Below are positions 20,928-31,593 of a stretch of 64,000 nucleotides of DNA, one piece after another. Source of the stretch: Cenococcum geophilum 1.58 (taxonomy: Eukaryota; Ascomycota; Dothideomycetes; Gloniales; Gloniaceae); contig KV748215.1 of the NCBI GenBank assembly GCA_001692895.1, positions 293,720 through 357,719 on the forward strand, written 5' to 3'. The notes under the pieces are model-generated. The model worked only from the letters and a program-made list of their open reading frames with translations. It ran no database searches and was not told the DNA's origin. The position numbers were made by a program, and so were the translations under genes. Positions within the stretch are counted from its first letter, which is position 1, and every line of letters starts with the position of its first letter.

Positions 20928-23315
20928 ATGGACAACCCCAATGTGTTCGCAGTTCTGACCCCGCGCGATGGGAAAAACAGGGCCATGACGGCCTTTCGCC
21001 TGCCGGAAAACGCGAATCGCTTCCACAGTGCCACAGGGGGCGTCGCTGAAGAACCCACAATCAACAGTCGGGAGCCCACGCCGTCCGTATGGTCGCTATC
21101 CGAGGAGGAGAGGGAGGTAGACCAGGATGCCACTGATCGCATCATTCTGACCTTCGACAAGCCCCCCAAGGACCCCTTGGAAGGGTGGCAGTTTGGCACT
21201 AACAAGCTTTCTGATGTCCTCCTGGGGCATCGAGGAACCAGAGGGATTAGTGGCCAGTAATACAACATTAACGTCGATGAGAGGGGTTGGATATTTCTTT
21301 ACGATTACCATTCGTCGCACGGGACCGCTGTCAGCTATGATAACCAAAAACAAGACGAAAAGCGGAAGAAGGAGACGTGGATTCTCTCCCGCGGGCCTGG
21401 CACTAAGTTAAAATGGGAGGATGTTACAATCCATGCGGGTGGTCTAGTAATCAAAATTGAGTTTCCTAACTAGCGAGCAGGTCGACCCGAATATAGGGAG
21501 AACTTATAAGCATTCTTCAAACAAAGCCAGACAGCGCTCCCATCCGTTAAGGCACTCGAATTTGATAGCTATCAGTCTACCGCAATACCCAGTTAATATT
21601 AGACTCCTACGCACTAGCCCATCTACTTGGATAACAAAGTAATTGGAAAGGGCCAATTTGGTGAAGTTCGCAAGGTTATTAGAATGCGTGATGGGCTGTA
21701 CTATGCCGCCAAGACGTTTACCCCTCTATTTAAGGCCTCCGCCAGCGACCAGAAGAGGAAGCGGGATGAAGAAAAGTAGAGGGACATAATACAGAATGAA
21801 ATTGATATCATGAGGAACAATGCTTATGTAAGTGTGCTATTACCGCTACCTGAGTCAGCTCCGGTTATAGCTCTAATTATTAAATAGCCAAACGTTATAC
21901 GGGTGATTGACTTTCACCTTACACCTGAGCCTACCCTCGTGATGCCGTTTTACCCTAACGGCCACCTCGAGCGACATCTCCTCACGGACAAATAATACGT
22001 CTCCGCCCTTCGACAGATACTCCTCGGCCTCCGTCACTTGTATGAACGTGGGATAATCCATCGTAATCTTAAGCCTGAAAACCTACTTATCGACAAGGAC
22101 AAGGACAAGATTACCGTTATTATCGCCGATTTTAGCCTTTCTAAGATTGTAACACCAACCAACAACCTCCTGAATACTTTCTGTGGGACACTGCCATATG
22201 CTGCGCCAGACGTTTTCCCTAGGAGGACTCGTACGAGTAACGGCTATGGGGCCAAAGTGGACATCTGGTCGGTAGGAATCATTATATTTAATATGTATGG
22301 CCTTCTAAAAGTTCCGCCTCTTCCTAAGAAGAAAGACCTTAGGCGGTAAGCAGTTGCAATGGAGAAATGGATCTCGATATGGACCGAGTTGCTCCTTAAA
22401 AGACTTGATTATGAGGACGAAAACAATAACAAGTTAGTAGAACTCCTCTTTCACATGCTCGATTCCCGTCTGGAGAAACGATACTCGGCAAATCAGTGTT
22501 TAGAGACGGGATGTCGCAATGGTTTGTTCAAAAAGACCCGTGATGGTCGCATTGTAGATGCGGATGCGGACGACACAGCAGACGACATAGCGCAAGCCGA
22601 CCCTACGCTTGCAGACGACGGGGTAGAGACGCCAACTCCGCAATCCCCCCAACTGTCAGAGACAGGCACGAACAAGACCACCTTCATAGCTGGAAGCCTT
22701 TGGGGTTGTTTGGAGAGAGGATGTCACAATGGTTTGTTTAGAAAAACTCATAATGGTTATATTGTGGGTGCGAACGACACAGAAGTCAACACTTTAAAGG
22801 ACGCTACTTCGCAAGCCGAGGAAGCCGAGGAAGCCGAGGAAGCAGACGACGGGACAAAGACACCAACTCTGCGGTCACCCCAGTGGACGGAAGTAGACAT
22901 GAACGATACCAGCTTCTTAGTTAGAAACCTTTGGGGAAGTGTTGATGGCGATAGAGCAGGATCGATGAATTCGCTGTCAACCATTAAGGGCTCTATATCT
23001 GGGGCCCCGGCGCGCCGGCCGACGACGTCAACTTCCACAGGATTAAGCCGGTCTTCGACAATCGGTCTATCGAATTCTGACTCGGATGGCGGTTTTGATT
23101 TAGATTCTGGGTTTAGGCATAAAGGAGGTCCCGTGGCAGGTTTATTTATTAGAAAGGATCGTTTCACCGGTAGCCTTGAGAGCAGACGATCTAGCGAGGA
23201 CGCGGCTGAGGAGCAAGTGGAGGAGGCAAGTCCTGGGCAACGGAACCTGACAGTGACGAGTGCTGCAGGGTTGGATTCCTTTGAACAGCGTCTTATTAAG
23301 TTGCTGGCCAGGTAG
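20928..23315 (+). pseudogene. FHA-domain Ser/Thr protein kinase, broken and with altered catalytic motifs
   Basis: Start ATG at 20928. An FHA-like domain (about residues 85-190) shows SDVLLGHRGTRGISG and a YDYHSSHGTAV core. A kinase domain follows: Gly loop IGKGQFGEV, Lys in YYAAKTF, then a clean 60-bp intron (21828-21887, GTAAGT to AAATAG, phase 0) joining to PNVIRVIDF. The catalytic loop is HRNLKPENLL (HRD changed to HRN) and the Mg-binding motif is DFSLSK (DFG changed to DFS). VDIWSVGII is intact. The C-terminal region carries two copies of a roughly 75-residue repeat (GCRNGLFKKTRDGRIV and GCHNGLFRKTHNGYIV, each ending near LWG) plus a Ser-rich tail. In-frame stops (near 21258, 21472, 21778, 21993, 22347) and at least one frame change (about 21560-21630) break it. 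Probably once a signalling kinase of a lineage-expanded family. Confidence 0.75.
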
Positions 23316-23593
23316 GAACGGAGTCTTCTTTTTACTGTGTATTATCGTGTGATGAACTCAAGTATTTTATGGAGTTTTCTCCAATAGCAGACTGCCATGC
23401 AGCTAACGACAAATCTCTTCGCTCGCTCGACTGTCATGTAATACGTGTCTAATACATTTCTTTTGAAGCATCAAGTGAGCGCTTACAGATGCGCTAGTAG
23501 GAATGCATTTGGCATTTGTAATTTATCAAAGAAGAACTATAACTATTTTTACCCTCTCATGCGTAACTAATGATCATCTCCACGTCAGTGTTC

Positions 23594-23690
23594 GGGTCAA
23601 TCTCTTGGCCGGGGCATCCGGAGGGGAAATATCCTCTTGGGAATGCTTACCAACTAAACCCATAGTGGAATAGCCTGCTTGGCGCCGTGC
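23594..23690 (+). repeat. Dispersed repeat R1, copy 2
   Basis: Direct-orientation partner of 9597-9692, sharing GGGGCATCCGGAG, GGAAATATCCTCT and CCTGCTTGGCGCC. It lies 280 bp downstream of the FHA-kinase pseudogene. Confidence 0.75.
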
Positions 23691-23832
23691 CCTATTATTT
23701 GCAGCGGAGTATCCCAGTATACGTTTGGATTTGAGGACGCTCGTGATATTGTATTCCGAATTTCGAGTCTTAAGGCTGTGTATTCATGTCATATCAAAGT
23801 TACGTAACGCAAATTTATTGGGATGTACATAT

Positions 23833-23893
23833 ACTGGGTCAAAGCGCCTGACGATCGCCCTCACATAACGATCGTCAGGCGCTTTGACACAGT
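23833..23893. repeat. Near-perfect hairpin, 25-bp arms and 11-nt loop
   Basis: Left arm 23833-23857 and right arm 23869-23893 pair at 24 of 25 positions (core GTCAAAGCGCCTGACGATCG). The loop is CCCTCACATAA. It is GC-rich in an AT-rich setting. It may be a tiny solo terminal-inverted-repeat element or a foldback remnant, and could also form a hairpin if transcribed. Confidence 0.85.
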
Positions 23894-24701
23894 ATTACTA
23901 GCCAATGGACAGTGCAGTTACTATTGACAAGAATAAATGTAAAGAAAGAGAAAGGATAGCTGAATTCTAAACGTATATCTGCCCACGTGCCAAAAGGGCG
24001 TGCGTTCTGTAGAGCTAAGTGTAGGACTGCAAATTATCAAACTGGCCTCCTCCCATGAAATCACACTGAAATTCTACATTCGCAGTAATAGCGAATTCCA
24101 GATGTGTTAAGGACACCCGCGTCTCCTTATGGGAAGCCAATGCTTGGGCTGTAAAGGGTTGCGCAGGTCCAGTTTAGGCCCCCGCTCAGGATTGTTTCTA
24201 GCGCATTCCATGAGACATGACTCATTCCTGGATACATGCTACTGGACTGCGCTCTTTAATTTAGGCCGCGTTGTTTCGAGGGTTTCACTTGGTTATTTTT
24301 GCCAAGTTTCGAATGTATATCTTGTCTATACCTAGTCGATCTATACAAGCCCCGGTGAACGCAAGATCAATTAGCTACCTAATATATTACTTAGGAACTC
24401 AACCGATACATAGCCCACCCCTTGAATGACCAGAGCTCTACCTAAACATATCAAGACGTCCCTAAATTCGGTCTAGAACTCTTTGGTCGCAGTAATAGCG
24501 TCTGTCAGATATTGTGTAGCAACTGTATCACCCATCCCCCATCAGTCATCTCATCCATCCAACTTAGACCCGACATCTCGTGGAGGCCGTTTTTGGGTCC
24601 AATGACGACGCGAGTCGGTTAAGTGGTCAGCTGCTGTGGACACACTAACCCGGGCATTCTATTTTAGGAGGGGGGCGCTTCTGGCCCCCGGCTCTTTTTT
24701 A

Positions 24702-24729
24702 GTACGTATGTATGTATGTATGTATGTAT
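24702..24729 (+). repeat. GTAT microsatellite
   Basis: Six or so GTAT tetranucleotide units in a row, starting after a GC-rich tract (24665-24690). Confidence 0.85.
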
Positions 24730-24789
24730 ATTCTATTATGTAATAGCGGTATCCGAGACGCCTTCGGACACTCGCCGGATCTCGCATCA

Positions 24790-25377
24790 GTTATGTAAAT
24801 CGTGAAAGATGCAAATACTTGCGAGGTAGAAGTGGAACGCCATGGTGCATACTCCCACATTTCGACTAGCAGGCTAGGCAGGCAGCACTGCATCAGCTAC
24901 ACGCCAAATATCAGACGCCATCACCCCAACGTTGTCCGCAGTCGAATGCATCTTAGGCAGCCGAAACCTCACAATATTGCTGAACTACAACACCAGACGG
25001 CCCTGCTAAGGCGCTATCTCAGGCGGCGTACGCATAGCCCACCAAGTCCAACAGAGCAAGCACTTGGCCAGCTTGTCAAAGGTTGCGAAATGGCAATGTT
25101 AAGCGCTGTCCTGCTTGCAAGCGAAAATGAGAAGCTACGGGCAGAAAACCAACGCCAGAAAAGGAAGAGGGCAAAGCGGCGCACGTATATAGCTAAGGGG
25201 GGTGTTCTAACAGGAGTAGAGGGCCTATCTCGTGCACAAACCGCCCAAACTAGGCGTAAGGGGGCTACAGCAGATGCAGCAGCTGAGCGGCCGCAACGCG
25301 CAGTGCGCAAGTGCAGCATGTGCGAATCAACAGAACACACAGCACGTACGTGCCCCAGACGTCAAACTGGTAGATAG
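24790..25377 (+). pseudogene. pogo/Fot1-type transposase, C-terminal part only
   Basis: The frame ending at 25377 carries the diagnostic C-terminal region of fungal pogo-like DDE transposases: KPHNIAELQHQTALLRRYL, SPTEQALGQLVKGCEMAM, LLASENEKLRAENQRQKRKR and RRTYIAKGGVLTG. A zinc knuckle follows at the end (C-x2-C-x4-H-x4-C, CSMCESTEHTARTC). The DNA-binding and catalytic portions are not present upstream in any frame, so this is a 5'-truncated copy. The retained part is open, with normal base composition and no RIP stops. Upstream the frame has weak similarity only; the conserved portion begins about 24950. Confidence 0.78.
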
Positions 25378-25659
25378 TAGATAGCTGCACTTAATACAAC
25401 TATTCGTGGTTAAGTAACTTCCAATATTTGCCCTCGGTAGCGTGGTGGGTGGCCCGGGTGCTTGCATGGCCAGCTTGCTTGCCGAACACGTTAGAGTTTA
25501 AATATAATTACGTAATATCTGCCAAGAGAGTAATAAAAATCGGGTATTTGTATTACCCTGATCACATATCTAGAAATATTTCATTAATGAGATTAAATAA
25601 TGGAAAGAGACTTGGAAATTAATTAATTTAATAAAGGGTCCTTATATTATAATTTAAAT

Positions 25660-26010
25660 CCCAAGAAAATTCTACGGAAACGCCCAATCTGCGCATATGT
25701 CGAGACGAAGTTGTCTGGGCAGGACTTGCAGAATGCATTGACGCAGCTCGGTCTCCCATAATCATGGCCGCCAACTTTACAGCGGCCACCCTTCTTTGGG
25801 TAAGGAAAGAGGCTTTGGTTAAATGGATAACACCCCACGTAATGATTGTGCCACATGGAAGAGGCTGTGCGTATTTGACATTACGCCAAGACGCCGCAAC
25901 CGTCGCAGGAACGCCACCTTGCGTCCTGGAAAGGACCCCTGCAGATCGTCAGTGTTGCTGGGCAACGGTCCACGAACAAGAATTATTTCTGCCTTCAAAT
26001 CTACAAGTAA
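25660..26010 (-). pseudogene. Cys-rich protein fragment, unidentified
   Basis: One minus-strand frame shows regularly placed cysteines (RSCDGCGVLA, GRCKVGGHDYGRPSC, NAFCKSCPDNF) with one internal stop. This looks like a zinc-binding fragment of a fungal Cys-rich family, but I cannot name it. It ends close to the start of the nuclease-like fossil on the other strand. Confidence 0.35.
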
Positions 26011-26065
26011 CTTCATCATTGCTCTAGCTCGAGAATTCTTCAAACTATTTCAGACAACCCCCAAT

Positions 26066-27846
26066 ATGTCTAACTCTCTCCAAGAGCCGTGGAAGCTCTC
26101 AGAGAGCGAGCGCATCATCAATAATTGGCTGCGATCATGCGAAACCGACCCCTCAACCACTAATTTATTCGAAGTCTCCTCTGCTTTTCTTAGACCATAG
26201 AAGCGGAATCAGCATTACAAGGCCGCTTTAGACGAAGTTCGACGACTCCGGCCGCGTTCCCAATCACTACCCGGAAATTTCATGGATAACGGTAACCAGC
26301 GCGTTAGGAATGGACGAGACGGAGAGAGCGGGGTAACAACACGGTCGCAAGGCAGAAAGAGCAGGTTCAACAAAAGTGTGGATAAGAAAACTACCTCACA
26401 AACAAAGCTGCCGACTAGGAGACCAGGGCAATTATCCAAATCCTATTAATACGCTTAGAATAACACCGCTTCTGATGATCCGGACCTTATTGACAATGTT
26501 AATATTAATCAGCTCTAGCTTAAAGAGTATCTCTCTACAACAACCTCCGAGCTTAACTTCCGCACACCCACAACACTCTCCCGCTCCACTATATTTACCG
26601 CAGCAACCAAGCTCACAAGCGCCAGTCGCAACTACAGGTTACAATCGCGCAGCCCGACGAAGAGGATTAGCGACTTAAGAGCAGCGAAACCGCCTATCGA
26701 AGTAGAGGCGGCGATAAGGGTACCACAAGATGTCAAAGTGCTATGGAATAGATTTATTGACATCCAGGATAGTATTGGCGTCCTACCGCGATATTTACAG
26801 GTAGTTTCTCCTCCCGATAATAGATTCTGGCCGGCAACAGCTTACAAGACACATTTGTATAGAACCAGCTCAATGCACTTGATGACCGCGAGTACCGCGA
26901 TATCTTCTTCAATCGCTCCGCCCACCCCAACAACTTTAGCAACTCCGACAGCAAAGCCACAGTGCATACTAGGGAATTGCTTAAGGAATTGCTATCGATT
27001 TGAGACGCCGCGTTACAATACCAAGATCTTGGAAAGCCAGAGCCGTCTTGGATGGAGGAGGTCTTCCGACCATTGCTAGACTTAGCTACTAAGCTAGAAA
27101 ACCGGGACAACGACCAAAAGGTCCAAGTAGAAAATGTGTATGACTTTTCTGTGCTTTTGCCAACTACGCAAATGCTATCTTACTAACTCTATCTTCTCAT
27201 ACAGCACTACAACTCAAATATTCCCAAAATCGCTAGTCCCAACCGGCTTACAGGATCTCCCCTTCGAATCAAAACGTGTAGACTACTGCATCTACCTCTC
27301 CCAATCTAAGAAACAAGAAGCACGCACCCGACTCGCTTCCCGCAATGTCGACATCTATAACCACAGCATCAATCAAGCAGGCTCGGCAGATTATGTTAAG
27401 TGGCTCCCATAACTCGCGGTGATAGAATACAAGAAGAGTCTACCTGGAACGGACGGCATGGTACAACTAGGCGTCTAAATAGCAGCCCTAAGGAAGCGGT
27501 TAGAAGGGCTTATGAGACAGGAAAAGACAGGGTCTGAGAAACCAGGGATGTATTTAAAACCCATGCCGTGCTTAAAGGTTAAGGGGCTAGATTTAAAGAT
27601 GTACTGGTGTTATATCGGGGAGGAGGGCGAGACGGTGAGTTGGTTACGCTCTGTAATTATACTCTCTTAGACGGTGTCTATATATGATACGCTAACATTA
27701 GCCGTCTATAGATGCTTTACGGGCCTGAGAACTTTAGCTTAACAAAAGAGATAAAGGGCATGTATCAGACTTTAAATGCCTTAAGAGAGATGGTAAAATA
27801 TGGCCGGGATGAGTATTGGCCGTAGTTCCGGGAGACGATGCTTTAG
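26066..27846 (+). pseudogene. Fungal PD-(D/E)XK nuclease-like protein, broken
   Basis: From ATG at 26066 (MSNSLQEPWKLSESERIINN) the Ser/Arg-rich N-terminus leads to the family block VLWNRFIDIQDSIGVLP and NRFWPATAYK (about 26740-26850), a helical region (EEVFRPLLDLATKLENRDN), then a 67-bp intron (27138-27204, GTATGA to ATACAG, branch TACTAAC). Exon 2 carries RVDYCIYLSQ and VIEYKKSLPG, the expected D and E-x-K of the nuclease-like core, then QLGV and DLKMYWCYIGEEGE. The C-terminus ends EYWP-stop-FRETML at 27846. Several TAG/TAA codons sit at likely Gln/Trp positions, and there is at least one frame change near 26880. The family is abundant in accessory regions of Pezizomycotina; its substrate is unknown. 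Confidence 0.72.
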
Positions 27847-28419
27847 GAGAGTTGAGGCTCTTAAATTTACGGCACGTCAGACTTCCAAATGTTCTTGAAA
27901 ACGACTAATTACCCTTCGAGGTAAGAAAGATAGAACGCTTCATGGTGAATCCAAGCACATCTATATCACATAGCTTTTATGGCAATCGGAGCGCTTCAAT
28001 TATCCTTTTAGGTGCTCTTCTATATATGCATCCACTAAAATAGACGAAGTAGAGAATCCATGTTCTTTGGGGTCCAGATAGCCGGTACTATGTTACGGTT
28101 TCTTACTGCCTCTCGCAAGCGACTATAATATCAATAAACCCTGCCACTCCTTACGTCCAGCAGCCGAGCGCGCAGCAAAACTACTCAGACTCACCTCAGG
28201 CAGCAGTCTTGGCACTGAGCTTTACCCAGAATAGTCAAGCGCAATGCTCAGACAGCTACGTGAGGATATTGTGCCACTAATCCACAATGTTCCGTAAAGC
28301 ATCTCGTACAGATCGCCCCAGCTCTGACCAAGCACCCACACTATAGATATATGTAGACCATGCCTTATAATTTGACATTGAATCTATGCATGCATCGGTT
28401 ACTCCACCAGATTTTCTAG
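27847..28419. other. Intergenic DNA; possible degraded upstream LINE sequence
   Basis: No clear reading frame. The closeness of the LINE 3' end suggests part of this interval may be decayed LINE open reading frame, but no reverse-transcriptase motif is legible. Confidence 0.35.
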
Positions 28420-29200
28420 TGCTACAACAATAAACGCTGCAAGAACAAAACAGTGGGGTAGGAAAACACTGCCGGAAGGAGTAGGAAGGTACTTAAGAAA
28501 AATGGACACAGCGCTACCAGGTAAACATACCCGCAAGCTATATGACTTCCTCAAGCGAGGAGAGGCAAATGTGTTGGCCCAGTTACGGACAGGAATGATA
28601 CGACTTAATGGATATCTGCACCGCATTGGAGCGGCAGAATCAGATCAATGTGACTGCGGACAGGCAAGAGAAACAGTCGAACACTTCCTCTTTAGGTGTA
28701 CAAAATGGACAGCACATCGAGAGCAAATGCTGCAGCAAACAGACACAAGAAGAGGCAGCTTATCCTTCTATCTTGGGGGGAAGGCGCCAACCGACCCTAG
28801 ACAGTGGACACCAAACGTGGACGCGGTCCGAGCGACAGTAAAATATGCAATAGCTACTAAACGACTTGAGGCAGAATTGGATCAATAAATCCCCCCCCCC
28901 TTTACGCTTTAACCATCCCACACCATGNACCCTCGTGCCACCAGCAGATCTCGCTTCAATTGCCGAAGATAGGACACTGAACACTTGGAGGAACAGCCCC
29001 CTAAGATTACCTGCTACTAACCACCCACGAGATCTCGTAGAATAAAGCATAAGTAACACTAGGGAATACTAAATAAGGCATATATACGGGCTTGTACGAG
29101 AATATAGCGAGACTAAAGGAAGCGTAATTATGTAATATAGTACTAGTGCCCTTTAGGCTTAGTGCCTCCGGGCGGAATAAACTTCATCATCATCATTATC
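28420..29200 (+). mobile_element. LINE (Tad1-like non-LTR retrotransposon) 3' end
   Basis: The open frame 28502-28888 (read in frame from about 28425) matches the C-terminus of Tad1-type LINE ORF2 after the RNase H region: RTGMIRLNGYLHRIGAAESD followed by C-x-C...H-x4-C (CDCGQARETVEHFLFRC). It stops at 28886-28888. A roughly 300-bp 3' untranslated region follows, ending at a short (CAT)n tract (29180-29200), the usual end of such elements. Only the 3' portion is present, so this is a 5'-truncated or 5'-decayed copy. The preserved frame has no RIP stops. Confidence 0.8.
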
Positions 29201-29778
29201 AAGCAAAATATCTGCACAGGATCACTACTAAGACGCAATAAGCGGCAGCATAATTAGCGGTATTTACTGCAAATGATTAAAGCGTAAAATACTTTAAACT
29301 CGCCCCCGCTAGCAGGGAGGGTGGCCGAGCCGCACTGACCAGACCCTTGTGAGGTGGCGAATTCTGTAGGTGTTCTCAGAGAATTGAGCTGGTTGACCGA
29401 GGCATGGGCCAAGGTTGGCCCGCTTGCCAAGACTCCGCACAACCACAGCCACTCTAGGTAAATTATACCGTGATGATTGATTATGTGAGGCGGGGTTGTT
29501 CTGCACTAGCCTGGACTAGTGATCGCTTTAATTGGAGGTACCAACCTGCGTAGCGACCTTGCGTGAATTTGCGCGCTACAGCAGACATAAGGCTGATGAC
29601 AATATCCCAGTATCGTAGTGAGACTCTAAGGCTTGGATAAGACCCTTTTATAAGTATTGTAAGTGGCAAGAGCTTAATAGTGGTGCTGTAGTAAAGGAAC
29701 TCTGTTACACTATAAAACGACGCTCTCTGTAAAACCCAAACTTCGTATAACGACGTAATAAGACCTTTCTACTTTCTT
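29201..29778. other. Intergenic DNA, no gene recognised
   Basis: Short minus-strand frames exist but show no domain. Nothing else supported. Confidence 0.4.
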
Positions 29779-30113
29779 CTAGGAAGGTAACACAATAACC
29801 GGCCTTGCCATTGTTGCAAGAGTCAGATTATTGACATTATTAGGCTGCTGTACTGTTACCACGGCGAAAGCTACTCCGTTCATTTCTTGTGGCATATAAG
29901 CGGTCCCCCTCCCACGGGCGGTAAAATTTAGAGGTGTATATACTAGCACGTTAAGCTGATTAACCCATCCAATGAAAAGTTGCTTGCCTTCTTCAGCAAC
30001 AAATGGCATTTGCATTGGATCCCACGTAAACTCCCTCTCTAATGGTCTGTTAGTGCTGTTACTAAATGCTCCGCCAGTTGATTGTGCAGCAGTTAGTCTC
30101 GGCAAATTCAATT
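29779..30113 (-). pseudogene. Rds1-like (ferritin-like stress protein), C-terminal fragment
   Basis: The minus-strand frame ending at 29779 matches the conserved C-terminus of fungal Rds1/ferritin-like stress proteins: FTWDPMQMPFVAEEGKQLFI, GWVNQLNVLVYTPLNFTARG, RGTAYMPQEMNGVAFAVVTV. About 108 residues are present with no start; the upstream sequence belongs to an unrelated gene (ferric reductase, 30117-30985). The fragment is open and little mutated, so the truncation came from recombination and not RIP. Confidence 0.68.
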
Positions 30114-30116
30114 CTT

Positions 30117-30985
30117 AACGGTCGAGATAAACTTAGATGTATCTTGACAATATCATTAACATGACTGGTATAAGCTCGAGAATAGCTGGAGCCTATGGCC
30201 CTATTTCGGTAAATAAGGAATCCGGACTGCAGAAGAAGGGTCGAAAGGGATGTTATCGCAAAGATATAGACATATAGCCGAGGAGGGAGCGGCTTTAATG
30301 TTAAGTGCCGCCAAATAGAATAGGCGGAAAGGATTGCTAATACTTAGTACACGCGGATAAATATTTCGTATGATGGCCTACGGAGAAAAGGATAAGAGAG
30401 CAGGAGAAGAAAGCATAGTAACGATCCCCCCTATGCAGTGTTGGATACGGTTAGTAAGGCATTGGTTTTATAGAAAGGGGGAAGAGGGGGTAAGGCTTAC
30501 AATAATTCCCCACATATTCTCCGCTATACGTAAAGGGAAAGAGTTTCGGCTAGCTATCACCGTAAGAACGTGAAAGAGTAGAAGGACGAACGACATTATC
30601 CCAACCGAGCGATAAACTCGTTGGTACGTGTTTAGAGAAACCCCGAGTATATCTGCAAGAAAGTTAAGATAAGGACCAGCGAAAAGTGTGATCATATTAA
30701 TTAACGAGAGATTTGCAGCTCGTAAACCAGCCATCTGGATATCCTGGACTTTAAAGCCGACATAGAACGCATTCACTGTGATATAAAATAACTGTAAAAG
30801 GACATCGGCCCGACTCCATGGACCTAAATATCGATGGCGGCGGATCAGCTGCGGATAGGTGAGATGTTGAGATGCTAGAAGAGAAGTGGTTTTTAAAATG
30901 ACTGCACACAGGGACGGAAGTGAACGAGGATAAGAAAAGTAAAGATGCTACCTGTGGCTATAGCATACACTTGGGTGATTTCCAT
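30117..30985 (-). pseudogene. Ferric-reductase-like membrane protein, N-terminal half
   Basis: Start ATG at 30985 (MEITQVYAIATGSIFTFLIL, a membrane segment). An intron at about 30849-30895 joins to RRHRYLGPWSRADVLLQLFY. Then come transmembrane helices with family motifs: MAGLRAANLSLINMITLFAG, VYRSVGIMSFVLLLFHVLTV, ASRNSFPLRIAENMWG, RRPSYEIFIR, LSAYSIWRHL, LLLQSGFLIYRNRAIGSSYS, and VNDIVKIHLSLSRPLRIE. The reading frame shifts once near 30475-30500, and there are stops at likely Gln or Trp codons. Homology ends at PLRIE, where the family continues into its FAD-binding half; here it abuts the Rds1-like fragment. Such reductases are frequent Starship auxiliary genes. Confidence 0.72.
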
Positions 30986-30989
30986 AATA

Positions 30990-31593
30990 ATACGGACTAT
31001 TATTTAAGGGCGGAAGAAAAAGGAATCAGCGAAGTATGGCAAAAATTAGCGGAAAACTCGTTGATTTAAGGGATGCCCGAAGATCCGTTAAAGGCAAAAA
31101 TAGAAAGGGACCAGAATCGGGAATCTAGTGAGAGGTCTAGAACCGGGAACCCGATGATAGACCCAGTAACAGAATCCTAGTCACCAGCTGGAATTGAGTG
31201 AAGACATTACTACTTCATTAGCTATTAATACAGGTAATCTAGCCAAATTTCTAAGTATGCTCGCGAGATGGAAAACGTTTAAGAAGAGCTACCTATTCTG
31301 GTGGATACTTGTAACCTATGCGCGCCCCAATAGTGGCGAAAGATACTAATCCCGTAAGCACTTCTTTTCGCCAAGGAAGTTGCAATAACGGATGCTAGAG
31401 AATGTCAGTAGATGACAGCACGGGAAATGAAGCTCTAACGTACCTTCATTGACCCGAGGTACGAGTGGTCTATACTTTCAGGTGGTTGGGTGTTCAAATT
31501 TTCAAACCCCGCCAAGCCGGCTTTTAATTGGTTAGAAAAATTGTAGCGCGCGGTAAGTTGTGGCAGAATCCACGTGACGAACTTCAAAACACT
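30990..31593. other. Intergenic DNA, no gene recognised
   Basis: AT-moderate sequence with no legible gene. It lies upstream of the ferric-reductase fragment and before the short-unit array. Confidence 0.4.

Noticed and set aside
22757-23167. Minus-strand open frame across the kinase C-terminus
   Set aside because: It is antisense to the readable kinase tail, and its Ser/Pro content mirrors that repeat.
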